Part shown: piece by piece, positions 17,267 through 28,712 of the stretch
Layout: every line of letters starts with the position of its first letter
Numbering within the stretch: position 1 is the first letter of the stretch
NCBI RefSeq assembly: GCF_001544875.2
Contig: NZ_FCOA02000003.1
Span: 62,001-126,000, forward strand
Direction: 5' to 3'
Source of the DNA: Caballeronia hypogeia
GTDB lineage: Bacteria > Pseudomonadota > Gammaproteobacteria > Burkholderiales > Burkholderiaceae
Length of the DNA stretch: 64,000 nucleotides
Notes under the pieces: generated by a model
What the model was told of the DNA's origin: nothing
The model's database searches: none
Seen by the model: the letters and a program-made list of their open reading frames with translations, nothing else
Made by a program: the position numbers and the translations under genes

Positions 17267-18761
17267 TAGGTAGTCGGGCCTGAATAATTCGTTTTGCGTG
17301 GTACCGGTACTCATGCGGCGAAGGGCTGTGCAGCTGAGCGTTCGAGTAAAGCGAGAAGCACAAGGGCGCAATAAAGCCGCAGCTTTCTGAGGATCATGCG
17401 CAGGTTGTGGCCCGCGCCGCACAGCACCGCGTGAATTGCGTCGCCGACTGCGCCTTTGAGCCAATTCCGGTCGAGTTTTCCATCCGCCTTCATGTGGCCG
17501 ATGGCGGGCTCGATCGCACTGCGCCTTCGGATCATCGCTCGCAGCCCGCGCGTGATACCGCGCCTCAATCCCGGGTGATAGATCTTTACGCCGTCGACAG
17601 CCACTCCCTTGTAGCCACGATCAACGATGGCGACTTCCGGCTTCACGTCGCTCAGGATCGCTGCCTGCTCCAATGCCTCGGCCAGCGTGTGGCCGTCGTA
17701 GGGATTTCCGGGCATCGAGCGAGCGCCGACCACGAGCCCCTCCTTGTGGGTCGTCGTGATCGACACTTTCACGCCGAACTCGTAGGGCTTGCGTGCCTTA
17801 CCTTTGGCCAGACATTCGACTTCCGGGGCGTGCAGTGCGTACAGCTTGTTCTTGTCCTTCTGCTGTTGCGACAGAATTCGTTTGGTGCGGCCAATCAACT
17901 CTTGCAACGCGCCTTGGCTGCTATCGCTTGTCGAACTGAGTTGGCGTTCGACGTCACGCATGACGCGGCCAACGCGCGAACGCAACGTGCGCAACGCCTT
18001 CTTGATGCGCTTGTATTGCTTGGCGTGTGCGTAACGGCTGATTTGGCTCGCCAGGTGTGGCGCTTCGCGGTTGTAGTTCTGCCGCAACTTCAGACCGTGG
18101 CGGGCCGCAGCTTTCACCAGATGTTCACGACACCGCTCGAGCAGACGCGAATCGGTTGGATGGGCAATCGCTTTTTCCATCACCGTCGTGTCGACGATCA
18201 CCCGTTTCGTGCTCGAGGCTTTGATCACGCCCGCGCGCTTGGCTGCCTCGATCGTTTCGGCCAGCAATTCTTCGACACCGGCTTCGCCCAGGCGCTTCCT
18301 CCAGCGCGTAAGGCTCGACGGGTCGATCGGCGGCTCAGTCTGCAGATACGTCTCGCCCGTGAAGACCTGCCAATACGGGTTCTCCACCCATTGCCACACG
18401 ACCTCTTCGTCCGACAGGTCAAACGCATGTTGAAGATACAACAGACCAGCGATCAGTCGAGGTGAGGTGGCTGGGCGTCCTCTGCTCGAAACGAAGCTCT
18501 CACTCATCGACGTGCCTAAGCGGTCCCAGTTGATCAGATCAGCCAGGCCGACTAGCGGATGCTTCAGGTTGATCTGCTCACGCAGCGGATGCCGGAAAAA
18601 ATCCCCTTCCGTCACTGGCGTCTTTGGACCCATCCGCACCTCGTCAAAAAATGCAGGAATCAAGCGGTAATATGCCTGCTTCCTGCAATTCGCTCAACAT
18701 GGTTTGCGGCGCAACGCCTTATCGCGTAGGGCTTTGAGGATTGTTCAGGGTCGACTAGGTA
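17267..18761. mobile_element. Complete DDE insertion sequence with terminal inverted repeats and 6-bp target duplication
   Basis: The element spans 17273-18755 (1483 bp). Its ends form imperfect inverted repeats: left GTCGGGCCTGAATAATTC (17273-17290) and right, read inwards, GTCGACCCTGAACAATCC (18738-18755), with 14 of 18 positions equal. Both ends are flanked outside by TAGGTA (17267-17272 and 18756-18761), consistent with a target-site duplication. One transposase gene fills most of it. The intact frame and matched flanking repeats suggest a recent, possibly active insertion. The family looks like the IS5/IS1182-like DDE group; the exact group is not determined. Confidence 0.82.
17311..18633 (-). 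CDS. DDE transposase (IS5/IS1182-like)
   Basis: A transposase of 440 residues. The N-terminal part (FFRHPLREQINLKHPLVGLA, then a helix-turn-helix-like RPATSPRLIAGLLYLQ) is typical of large IS5-like transposases. Catalytic acidic positions are visible as VDTTVM, VAIVDRGYKG and RRSAIEPAIGHMK, the expected D, D and E of the RNase H fold. The ATG at 18633 follows GAGGTGCGG; a TTG at 18663 would add ten residues. No frameshift or stop interrupts it. Confidence 0.88.
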   Translation of the reverse strand: MGPKTPVTEGDFFRHPLREQINLKHPLVGLADLINWDRLGTSMSESFVSSRGRPATSPRLIAGLLYLQHAFDLSDEEVVWQWVENPYWQVFTGETYLQTEPPIDPSSLTRWRKRLGEAGVEELLAETIEAAKRAGVIKASSTKRVIVDTTVMEKAIAHPTDSRLLERCREHLVKAAARHGLKLRQNYNREAPHLASQISRYAHAKQYKRIKKALRTLRSRVGRVMRDVERQLSSTSDSSQGALQELIGRTKRILSQQQKDKNKLYALHAPEVECLAKGKARKPYEFGVKVSITTTHKEGLVVGARSMPGNPYDGHTLAEALEQAAILSDVKPEVAIVDRGYKGVAVDGVKIYHPGLRRGITRGLRAMIRRRSAIEPAIGHMKADGKLDRNWLKGAVGDAIHAVLCGAGHNLRMILRKLRLYCALVLLALLERSAAQPFAA

Positions 18762-19281
18762 TCGGACCAACCCGCCGCAGGAATGAGCGCTTTGTCTTGC
18801 AACTATTGGCCCGAACCCGGTCCGACAGCGAAAGCTGGTCGCGGTTGGCTTTTGATCGTCCGCCTCAGGCAGCAGACGACCCACTCCGGACAGACGTCTT
18901 TCTCCAGACCGGTCAGTCAGCGAAAGTCGAGTTTCGCGAACTGGAGGGCCAGTTAGCGGCCATTGGCGACCTCACCCGATCGGCCATGAGGGGCCAGATG
19001 TAGGCGCCCGGACTCGGCGTTCCTTCGTCCGGATCGCGGTCTCAAAACCGGCCTCTCGGAGATTGCTGGAACGTACCGACTAGCGTTTCAGCACTACAAT
19101 CGCTCTGCAGTTGCATTCTGTGCTTTAAGTGGCGCGAAGCAGCACAGAAAAATGCAACGACGTTCGACAGAACGCCTAATATCAAAGCTGATTCGAGCCC
19201 GGGTCACGGGCCTGATCCGAGATTCTTTTGCATCGGACTCCAGTCCAGACAACGTGCCAGATCGGGAGGTTTCGAAAAAAA
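18762..19281. other. Non-coding gap right of the insertion sequence
   Basis: About 520 bases with no supported gene. Short frames (for example plus 18704-19003, which crosses the IS end) lack protein-like features. The promoter of the following exported-protein gene presumably lies near 19150-19260. Confidence 0.4.
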
Positions 19282-20301
19282 ATGAAGCGCTTTTCTTTTG
19301 TGGCTGCCATTGCTGTGGGAACTCTCGTCTGTAATGTATCCACGCGCGCGGACGTACAAAAATCGCTCGATTTGATTAGAGACTTCGCGTCTTCGCTTTG
19401 TGGATCGGTCGAAACAAAAGGAAAGGCGGAAGCATGGGACACATCGGCAGAAGCAAAGGCCAGTCTAAACGGTGTTGTCAAAAAACTGGCTGACCTAGGC
19501 GCGACCGCTGCAACGAAATACACACATAGCTCTTATGAGGGGCTGCTTCAAACAGATATTGGAAAAATAATTGAGAAACAAGGTGACTGTCGTCTTGAGG
19601 TTTTTCGAGAACTAAAAGACAAACTTCTACCCGGAGCGCCGATTCAATCGACTACGACCGAAATGTCTGCGTCAAATGCTCGTAACGGGTCCAGTGAAGA
19701 AACACATAGCGCGTCGCGATTAGTGCTAGGTGGATTCGGAAGATCAATAGACGCTTTGCAGAGTCAAGGTATCGATTTCAAAATTCGGAAAGAGCAAAGC
19801 ACTAACGGCAAGTTTGTCACCTATACTCAGTCCATCTACGGCCGACAATTTGAAGTCACTCAGAACCTGGACTCGGCAGGGAATACTGGACTGGCTCTAG
19901 CCAAGTCGACTTTGGTCCAATCCACCAAGAGAAAAGACCTTATTGGCGAAACAATGTCCACTGCAGGCGACAGTGACAATGCGATCTACAATTTGTGTTC
20001 ACAAGATTCGCTCGACCGATATTTGAAGCTGTTTACGAAAGACTATGGATTACCAAATGATGTCAAGGAGTGGGCGCGAACGGAACACGAGAGTGATGAT
20101 TCAAGTTCCCGGAAGGCCTATGAGGGCGGTGCTAGCTGGAGGTTCACGGATAATAGTCGGCTTGTTCTCCGCATACGTGAGCTTTCGACATTCAAGGACG
20201 ACGGGAATTACGAGAGGTGGGGACACTCCTGTTCCGTACAAATATGTGCGGTCCCGATCGGGCAGGCCGCGTGTTTTACGGTTCCGGGCTTGGCGTTGTG
20301 A
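19282..20301 (+). CDS. Exported protein of unknown function
   Basis: A protein of 339 residues with a clear signal peptide: a basic start MKRF, a hydrophobic stretch and likely cleavage after STRA at residue 23. The mature N-terminal region (about 24-110) is helical and contains motifs such as EAKASLNGVVKKLADLGATA and YEGLLQTDIGKIIEKQGDC with a conserved-looking cysteine; a similar segment occurs, from memory, in other uncharacterised proteins. The C-terminal part (about 150-339) is beta-rich with several cysteines (SCSVQICAVPIGQAACF). The ATG at 19282 is chosen for the GGGAGG at 19264-19269; an upstream ATG at 19228 would spoil the signal peptide. AT-rich relative to the host. No function can be assigned. 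Confidence 0.7.
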   Translation: MKRFSFVAAIAVGTLVCNVSTRADVQKSLDLIRDFASSLCGSVETKGKAEAWDTSAEAKASLNGVVKKLADLGATAATKYTHSSYEGLLQTDIGKIIEKQGDCRLEVFRELKDKLLPGAPIQSTTTEMSASNARNGSSEETHSASRLVLGGFGRSIDALQSQGIDFKIRKEQSTNGKFVTYTQSIYGRQFEVTQNLDSAGNTGLALAKSTLVQSTKRKDLIGETMSTAGDSDNAIYNLCSQDSLDRYLKLFTKDYGLPNDVKEWARTEHESDDSSSRKAYEGGASWRFTDNSRLVLRIRELSTFKDDGNYERWGHSCSVQICAVPIGQAACFTVPGLAL

Positions 20302-20564
20302 AAAACTAGAGATTCAATGAGACGTTTTACTTCGCGATACAGGTGGTGTGGTCCCCATGCGACCGCTCGACTCTGATCCCGGCCCTTGCATCTCGCCGAC
20401 CGGCAGGTGCGGGTCACCATGAATAGGTTTACATAGCAACCCATTGTGGTCTGTCGGCTTTCGCGAGAGCCGCCGCTCGCAATCGTCAACAGATGGCCTG
20501 CCCCGATGCGGCAACAGCGATAATACGGCCAGTGACGTACGCCCGTGCGAATCGGGCGCCCGAC
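20302..20564. other. Non-coding gap between convergent genes
   Basis: About 260 bases between the ends of two convergent genes. No strong terminator hairpin with a T-run is evident and no gene is supported. Confidence 0.35.
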
Positions 20565-21395
20565 TCAATGTATTAAGGCGCGGAAGTCTTTCTGTGATTG
20601 AAACTGCGAAAACTGCTTGTCATTAGCAATGGTGGTTTTGAAGCTTGGGTCGATATCGATGAGGTGCTTTAGGACGTCGATCGATTCCTGACGACTGCCG
20701 GCTGCCCAAAGGGCAAGTGCTAGATTGTAATAACCCCAGACGTACTTCGGGTCAATCCGTACTGACTCTCTAAGGTTATTCACCGCCTCTGTGGTATTCC
20801 CCTTCTTCAACATCGCATACCCAAGGAAGTTGTAAACCGCGGCGTCTTTGGGGCCTGACCGGAGCGCCAAGCTGTAGGCCTCTATTGCATCGTCGATCCT
20901 TCCGGCTTGTGCGCTTGCAATCCCAGATCGAACATATTGTTCGGGGGGCAGCACTGCTACAGCCTGTGGGGAATTCTCCACGGCATGGCGTAGCTTCCCT
21001 TCCTTGTCTTCGATCAGATGCGTATTGATGAGGAACTCGAGATTCTTGACAGCGTCGTCTTGGTTGCCTGTCGCCACCGCCTTCAGAATTAGCGATGATT
21101 CTAGCTTTGATTTCTCGAGTGCTAGATTGGAAAAGCCTTGGAGGAGCGCTCCAATAACGGCTCCGACGATTGCAGTCGCACTTGCGATAACGGCTGCCCT
21201 TATTGGTGTCAGGTTTGCGGCGCGATGTGTTGCGATTTCGCTTTCCTGGACGATTAATTCGCGCTCCTTTAGATCGAGTTCGCGCTTTCGCGCATCCATT
21301 TCCGCACGAAGTCGGTCACGTTCGATATCGAGTTTCAGCAACTCGACGTCCGAATTTAGCTTCGACGGACTCGGGCCAACCTCAGGAGTTGTCAT
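20565..21395 (-). CDS. Membrane-anchored coiled-coil and TPR protein
   Basis: A protein of 276 residues. Residues about 14-57 are highly charged and predicted coiled coil (ERDRLRAEMDARKRELDLKE), followed by one transmembrane segment (about 65-86). After it come roughly three tetratricopeptide repeats (about 150-270), for example EAYSLALRSGPKDAAVYNFLGYAM and the repeat ending DPKYVWGYYNLALALWAAG. It is probably a scaffold anchored in the inner membrane; partners are unknown. It converges on the exported-protein gene at 19282, and both belong to the accessory block next to tRNA-Ser, but a joint function is not demonstrated. Confidence 0.75.
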   Translation of the reverse strand: MTTPEVGPSPSKLNSDVELLKLDIERDRLRAEMDARKRELDLKERELIVQESEIATHRAANLTPIRAAVIASATAIVGAVIGALLQGFSNLALEKSKLESSLILKAVATGNQDDAVKNLEFLINTHLIEDKEGKLRHAVENSPQAVAVLPPEQYVRSGIASAQAGRIDDAIEAYSLALRSGPKDAAVYNFLGYAMLKKGNTTEAVNNLRESVRIDPKYVWGYYNLALALWAAGSRQESIDVLKHLIDIDPSFKTTIANDKQFSQFQSQKDFRALIH

Positions 21396-22045
21396 GCTCT
21401 AATACCCCTTAGATGTATCCAGAAGCGCTTTACGCGTCCGTCACGAATCCTGCAACCCGCCAACTTTTCGGGTTAGACGAGTTAGCCGAACTTGTAATGT
21501 GGCAGACCGATCTAGACTCCGCAACTGTCGACGATCCGAACCGCAGTGTCTAACGGCCGATGGTGACCGGGTTGAGGCAGTGCCACCGGTAATTTGCTCC
21601 CCGGAAACCGGCCATTGAGCGGAGGCGAAACGTGACCTTGGCTATTCAAATTGGATGGCGACCTCGACCGGCGGCTCGTGGCCGACCTCTGTCCGACGAT
21701 TTTCGACGGCGCTTATCACCCGGCGTATGGATGAGTAATGGATGCTCGGTAGACAAACGACCGCAACGCCGCGAAAACCGATGGAAATCGCCCGTAACGA
21801 GAGTGGGCCAAGCGACTTCTGGAGGCGCACACATTGCAGTCGCGCCCTGCCCGTTTCGTGGACGATAGGGTCGTTTAGACGCAAATAGGCTTAAGCGCTG
21901 GCGAGGTCTCAGGCGAGTGCGGGTTAAGACGAGTCTGGCGAATCGCCGGCAGGACGACCTGCTTCGCGACACTCACGATTAAGGCGGGGTGTTTGGCGGG
22001 TAACCGGGCTACGCGTGGCCAGAAGCCTTGTTACATAACGCTCCA
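21396..22045. other. Non-coding gap next to tRNA-Ser
   Basis: About 650 bases between the TPR gene and the 3' end of tRNA-Ser. No gene, integrase remnant or repeated tRNA end is recognisable. If an island boundary lies here, its attachment core should overlap the tRNA 3' end at about 22046-22070. Confidence 0.4.
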
Positions 22046-22135
22046 TGGCGGAGAGAGGGGGATTCGAACCCCCGATAGGTTTTACCCTATACACGCTTTC
22101 CAGGCGTGCGACTTAAACCGCTCATCCATCTCTCC
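22046..22135 (-). tRNA. tRNA-Ser (anticodon GGA)
   Basis: Read on the minus strand this 90-base segment folds as a class II tRNA. It has an acceptor stem GGAGAGA paired with TCTCTCC, the anticodon loop CTGGAAA giving GGA (22099-22101), a long variable arm around TATAGGGTAAAACCTA, the T loop GGTTCGAATCC, and an encoded CCA end. The accessory block lies directly beyond its 3' end. Confidence 0.95.
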
Positions 22136-22178
22136 GGAAGACCGCGATTATACCAAGTTCCCGCGACTGCGCCAGCCC

Positions 22179-24203
22179 CTACGGATGACGTATGTAATCG
22201 ACCAGCGCGCGCGTATACGCATCGGGCTTGCGATCGAAAAGACTCACCGCGATCGCCACCGCGAATCCCGCCGGCACGCCGAACACGCCCGAGCTGATCG
22301 GCTCGATGCCGAACCAGCGCGCACCCGCGAAGCCTGTCAGTTGCATGAAAAACGGATACGTCGAAACGATGTAGTACACGCACACGACCAGCCCCGCGAT
22401 CATTCCCGCCACGACGCCCCGCTTCGTCGTGCGTTTCCAGAACACGCCCAGAACGAGCGCCGGGAACAGACTCGAGGCCGCCAGCGAAAAAGCCGCGCCC
22501 ACCAGAAACAGAATGTTCCCCGCGTTGAGCGACGCCACGTACGAGGCGAGCAGCGCCACGCCGAGCAGCAGAATCTTCGAGATGGTCACGCGCCGCTGGC
22601 TGGTCGCGCGGCGATCGACCATGCAGTAATAGACATCGTGCGACAGCGCATTGGCGATCGTGAGCAGCAGGCCATCCGCCGTCGAGAGCGCCGCCGCCAG
22701 CGCCCCCGCCGCGATCAGTCCTGAAATCACGTAGGGCAGTCCGGCGATCTCGGGCGCCGCGAGCACGACCATGTCAGGCTGCATCTGGATGCCGGCCCAG
22801 CGCACGATGCCATCGCCATTCACGTCGCTGATGCGGATCAGATACGGCTCCACGCGCCGCCATTGCATGACCCACTGCGGCAGATCCGCGAAGCGATGGC
22901 CGACCAGCCCCGTCAGAATCTCGTGCTTGATCAGCACCGCGAGCACCGGCACCGTCAGGTAGAACAGCGCGACGAAGAACAGCGTCCAGCCGACCGAGCG
23001 CCGCGCCGAGGCCACGGAGGTCGTCGTGTTATAGCGCGTGAGGATGTGCGGCAGGCTCGCCGTGCCGATGGAAAGACACAATAGCAGCGACAGAAAATTC
23101 AACTGATGCACGCGCGGACTCTCGTCGCCTTCCGAGCCGGGCGCGAAGGCTTCGGTCATCGGCACGGGCGGGGCGACGCGTTCGGTCAGCACATCGCGTT
23201 CGCGCGTCCATTTGACCTGCGCATCGGCGGGATCGCGCGGGAATGCGGCGAGTTCGCGCTCGCGCTCGTTGATCTCGCGCAGCGGCCCGTTATGACGCCG
23301 CAATTCGGCGATCTCGTCGACGAGACGCGCGTGTTCGTCGCGGAACGACTGCGGCAAGGCATCGATGCGCTGCTGCATGCGCGCTGCCTGACGCTGATAA
23401 TCGGCGCGCACGCGCGCTTCGTCGGGCGACACGGCGACCGCGCGCTCGAGCGCTTCGACCCGCTCCATCACGCGGCCGTAGTTGAGTTGCGGAAACCAGC
23501 CGAGCCCTTCGCGATGCGCGATCATCGACACGGGAATCAGCATCGCGCTGATCAGGATGATGTACTGCGCGACCTGCGTCCATGTGACCGCGCGCATGCC
23601 GCCGAGGAACGAACACACGAGAATGCCCGCGAGTCCGCAAAAGATGCCGATCGAAAACTCGATGCCGATGAACCTCGACGCGATCAGCCCGATGCCCTGG
23701 ATCTGCGCGACCAGATACACGAACGAGCAGAGAATCGCCGCGATGGCCGCGAGTGCGCGCACCAGATTGCTGGAGAAGCGCGTGCCGAGAAAGTCGGGAA
23801 TCGTGTAGCGCGCGAGCTTGCGCACGTAAGGCGCAAGCAGGAAGGCGACGAGACAGTAGCCGCCCGTCCAGCCCATCACGTAGGCGAGGCCGTCGTAGCC
23901 GCTCGCGTAAATGGAGCCCGCGAGACCGATGAACGACGCGGCCGAGAGCCAGTCTGCGGCGGTCGCCATGCCGTTGAACGCGGACGGCACGCGCCGCCCC
24001 GCAACGTAGTATTCGACGAGATCCGATGTGCGCGACAACAGGCCGATGACCGCGTACACCGCGATCGGCACGAACAGGAACACGTAGCCGATCCACATGC
24101 CCGGCCCGGTGGTGCGCTCGATGCGTTCCATCAGAAAGATGAACAGCAGGAAGCCCAACGTATAGAGCGCGTACGAGAGGATCAGCCGGTTGGTGAGTTT
24201 CAT
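22179..24203 (-). CDS. Sodium:solute symporter (VC_2705-like subfamily)
   Basis: A sodium-coupled carrier of 674 residues with about 12-13 transmembrane segments. The family core is visible (YYVAGRRVPSAFNGMATAADWLSAASFIGLAG and YSIPDFLG-like TIPDFLGTRFSS). A soluble charged insertion of about 130 residues (roughly 215-345), rich in Arg/Glu coiled-coil sequence, splits the membrane core; this is characteristic of the subfamily that pairs with DUF4212 proteins. The ATG at 24203 overlaps the stop of the DUF4212 gene (ATGA). Acetate or another short organic acid is the likely substrate because acs lies just upstream; that is inference. Confidence 0.88.
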   Translation of the reverse strand: MKLTNRLILSYALYTLGFLLFIFLMERIERTTGPGMWIGYVFLFVPIAVYAVIGLLSRTSDLVEYYVAGRRVPSAFNGMATAADWLSAASFIGLAGSIYASGYDGLAYVMGWTGGYCLVAFLLAPYVRKLARYTIPDFLGTRFSSNLVRALAAIAAILCSFVYLVAQIQGIGLIASRFIGIEFSIGIFCGLAGILVCSFLGGMRAVTWTQVAQYIILISAMLIPVSMIAHREGLGWFPQLNYGRVMERVEALERAVAVSPDEARVRADYQRQAARMQQRIDALPQSFRDEHARLVDEIAELRRHNGPLREINERERELAAFPRDPADAQVKWTRERDVLTERVAPPVPMTEAFAPGSEGDESPRVHQLNFLSLLLCLSIGTASLPHILTRYNTTTSVASARRSVGWTLFFVALFYLTVPVLAVLIKHEILTGLVGHRFADLPQWVMQWRRVEPYLIRISDVNGDGIVRWAGIQMQPDMVVLAAPEIAGLPYVISGLIAAGALAAALSTADGLLLTIANALSHDVYYCMVDRRATSQRRVTISKILLLGVALLASYVASLNAGNILFLVGAAFSLAASSLFPALVLGVFWKRTTKRGVVAGMIAGLVVCVYYIVSTYPFFMQLTGFAGARWFGIEPISSGVFGVPAGFAVAIAVSLFDRKPDAYTRALVDYIRHP

Positions 24204-24568
24204 TGCGCGTCGAACATGCGAACGTCCTGCTGCTGCGACTCGTCGGCGCTCACGCTCGCGGCGGCGCGCGACAGGCGCGCATCGGCGAACTGCATCAGCA
24301 CGATATAGACGAGGATCAGCGCGACGTAGACCAGAATCGCACCCTGCGCGCCGAAGTAGAACGGCAGCGGAAAGCCCGCGACGCGCACGTGCTCGAAGCG
24401 CTGCGCGAACAGCGGCAGGCCGAACGAGACGACGAAGCCGATCGTCATCAGCACGGCGATGAGCGCGAGATTGAAGCGCCAGTAGCGCGAATGCGCGCGC
24501 GCCATCGCCGCCGGAACGGGCGGTGGCGCGCGCGGTGTCGAGGTGGAAGAATCGGCCGATGAAGACAT
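24200..24568 (-). CDS. DUF4212 small membrane subunit of the symporter
   Basis: A protein of 122 residues with two hydrophobic segments (LIAVLMTIGFVVSFGLPLFA and FGAQGAILVYVALILVYIVL), the standard form of DUF4212 proteins always found before this type of sodium:solute symporter. Its last codons overlap the symporter start by ATGA. The N-terminus is Ser/Pro-rich. The ATG at 24568 (MSSSADS) is preferred over a start five codons upstream. Confidence 0.85.
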   Translation of the reverse strand: MSSSADSSTSTPRAPPPVPAAMARAHSRYWRFNLALIAVLMTIGFVVSFGLPLFAQRFEHVRVAGFPLPFYFGAQGAILVYVALILVYIVLMQFADARLSRAAASVSADESQQQDVRMFDAQ

Positions 24569-24608
24569 GCGGTCTTTTAACAAAACCGCGTGGCATCGGC
24601 AATCAGGA

Positions 24609-24637
24609 AAGACCGCCGCCTTTTGCGGGCGGCGGCT
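24609..24637 (-). terminator. Hairpin after acs
   Basis: A strong stem CCGCCGCC/GGCGGCGG with a six-base loop, followed on the minus strand by TCTTTCC. The T-run is weak, so termination may be partial and allow read-through into the DUF4212-symporter pair. Confidence 0.5.
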
Positions 24638-24646
24638 AATCGAGGC

Positions 24647-26629
<1,983 letters not shown>

Positions 26630-26972
26630 CGACAACCTCTCCTGATGGTGTTTCCGAAATCCGGCGGCGCGCGCGTCGCTGAGTGGGCCGCGCGCGCCGC
26701 ATGTTATGTGATTCGAGCGCGTGGAACGCGTGGCGTTCCCTGGCCCGAACTTGTCTCCATAGTGACCGCGCCGTAGCGGCGCGGAAGATGTCACGGCACA
26801 TTCTCCTGCCGGTGACATCCCGCATCGAGTTCAAGATAAGCCGCCCAACTTACCCGCTTCTTACGTACCCGCGTCAACTGGCACGGGGTATACACGGAGT
26901 CCATGTGGCTTCTACAATGCGACCCCACAATCGTAACTGAACTCGTCGGGCCTCGTCGGACCGTTTCCCAGC
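26630..26972. other. Divergent intergenic region acs / DMT transporter
   Basis: About 340 bases between divergent genes. A TACAAT -10-like hexamer occurs at about 26914 upstream of the transporter; no clear -35 is seen. Confidence 0.4.
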
Positions 26973-27875
26973 TTGAATCGCTACGCCTGTCTTTTGATCG
27001 CGGCCATGTTGCTCGTCGGGAGCAACGTCGGCATCGGCAAATCGATCGTCGCCTCCGTTCCCGTGCCGCTCTTCGCGCTGTCGCGCTTCGTCATCGCGCT
27101 CGTGGTGCTGGGTCCGCTGCTGCGTCCGTCGAAAATGCGGCGCGTGGCGCGCGGCGAATGGCTCAATCTCTTTCTGCAGGCGTTCTTCGGCACCTTCGGC
27201 TTCACGCTGTTGATGCTGAACGGCGTCGCGCGCACGAGCGCAGTCGCGGCCGGCGTCATCACGAGCACGATTCCGGCGACCGTCGCCCTGTTCGCGTGGA
27301 TCTTCCTGAAGGAGAAGCCGGGCGGGCGCGCGCTCGCGTCGATCGGCCTCGCGATCGCGGGCGTATTGGTCATCAATGTCGCGCAGAGCGGCGGCGAAGG
27401 CGGCATGGGCTCGCTCACGGGCAACCTGATGGTGCTCGGCGCGGTGTGCTGCGAATCGCTCTATGTGATTCTCTCGCGCCGGCTCACGCGGACGCTCTCC
27501 GCCATCGATATCTGCGCGTACACGCACGGCATCGGTTTTCTGCTGATGCTTCCGCTCGGCGCGGGTTCGCTGACAGGCTTCGATTGGGCCAGCGTCGACG
27601 CCGGCACCTGGACGCTGCTCGTCTGGTACGGACTTTCGGCGAGCATCTTTTCGTTCTGGCTGTGGATGAAAGGCATTCGCCACGTCGACGGCAGTCTCGC
27701 CGGCGTGTTCTGCGCCGTGCTGCCGGTCGCGGCCGCCGTCTATGGCATCGCATTTCTCGGCGAGCGGCCGACGCTCGCGCATGGCGTCGCGCTCGCCTGC
27801 GTGGTGGCGGGAATCGCGCTCGCGAGCCTGCGTCCGCGCGCCGCGGGCACGGTGTCGGGCGAAAGCGGTGCTTAG
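26973..27875 (+). CDS. EamA/DMT-family transporter
   Basis: A drug/metabolite-family membrane protein of 300 residues with about ten hydrophobic segments arranged as two EamA repeats. It starts at a TTG (LNRYACLLIAAMLLVGSNVGIGKS); the hydrophobic first helix with the GSNVGIGK motif begins directly there, so little could be missing, and no in-frame ATG fits. Substrate unknown; relatives export amino acids or metabolites. It stands alone between acs and the yqhA-like gene. Confidence 0.85.
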   Translation: MNRYACLLIAAMLLVGSNVGIGKSIVASVPVPLFALSRFVIALVVLGPLLRPSKMRRVARGEWLNLFLQAFFGTFGFTLLMLNGVARTSAVAAGVITSTIPATVALFAWIFLKEKPGGRALASIGLAIAGVLVINVAQSGGEGGMGSLTGNLMVLGAVCCESLYVILSRRLTRTLSAIDICAYTHGIGFLLMLPLGAGSLTGFDWASVDAGTWTLLVWYGLSASIFSFWLWMKGIRHVDGSLAGVFCAVLPVAAAVYGIAFLGERPTLAHGVALACVVAGIALASLRPRAAGTVSGESGA

Positions 27876-28076
27876 GGACCACCTTAGGATCGGCTGAGAA
27901 TTGCGTCAGTGCTTTCCGAAAGCTTTCGGCAAGACTGCCGGGCGACGCGCTACAATACCGGGCTTTCCCTGACCGCGAACGCGCGCCGACGCGCGTTCGC
28001 CGGCGCATCGCAGTGTGGTTCGTCATATTCGCCCGCCATCATCTCCGGTCCGATTCGCTCGACTGAAAAGCCGCCC

Positions 28077-28661
28077 ATGTCCGCTCCGAAGCCCATCCCC
28101 TCGCCCGCTCAGCCCCGCACGATGAAAGCGCTGCCCAGACTCATCTTCATGAGCCGCTGGCTGCAGGTGCCGCTCTATCTCGGTCTGATCGTCGCGCAAG
28201 GCGTTTATGTGGTGCTGTTCCTGAAGGAAGTCTGGCACCTCGTCACGCACTCGATGACGCTCGACGAAACCAACATCATGCTCGTCGTGCTCGGCCTGAT
28301 CGATGTGGTGATGATCTCGAACCTGCTCATCATGGTGATCGTCGGCGGCTATGAGACCTTCGTGTCGCGCCTGGGCGTGGAAGGCCATCCCGACGAGCCC
28401 GAATGGCTCGATCACGTCAACGCGGGCGTGCTGAAAGTGAAGCTTTCGATGGCGCTGATCAGCATCTCCTCGATCCATCTGCTGAAAACCTTCATCAACC
28501 CCGACCAGCACACGTTCCACGCCGTGCTGTGGCAGGTGATCATCCACGTTGCGTTCCTCGTCTCCGCGCTGATCATGGCGTTCGTCGACCGGCTGACCAC
28601 GCATACGCATCCGAAGCATTTTCATAGCGAAACCCTCGCGCCCCGCAGCGCGCTGGACTGA
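28077..28661 (+). CDS. YqhA-family (UPF0114) membrane protein
   Basis: A protein of 194 residues with three to four transmembrane segments, matching the TIGR00645/YqhA family (FMSRWLQVPLYLGLIVAQG, VMISNLLIMVIVGGYETFVSRL, ISSIHLLKTFI). Function is unknown. The ATG at 28077 is taken because the family signature follows shortly; the frame is open from 27909 but the extra part is not family-like. A TACAAT sits near 27951 as a possible -10 box. It lies 51 bases before the fumarase gene on the same strand. Confidence 0.85.
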   Translation: MSAPKPIPSPAQPRTMKALPRLIFMSRWLQVPLYLGLIVAQGVYVVLFLKEVWHLVTHSMTLDETNIMLVVLGLIDVVMISNLLIMVIVGGYETFVSRLGVEGHPDEPEWLDHVNAGVLKVKLSMALISISSIHLLKTFINPDQHTFHAVLWQVIIHVAFLVSALIMAFVDRLTTHTHPKHFHSETLAPRSALD

Positions 28662-28712
28662 AGCGTCGCCCAGAACGCCCACACCTAATTTCGTCCCCCA
28701 GAGCCTCAAGCC

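Noticed and set aside
7380-21912. A shared 16-base string CGCTGGCGAGGTCTCA near 7381 and 21896, considered as island attachment repeats
   Set aside because: A match of this length is expected about once by chance in 64 kb and neither copy overlaps the tRNA end.
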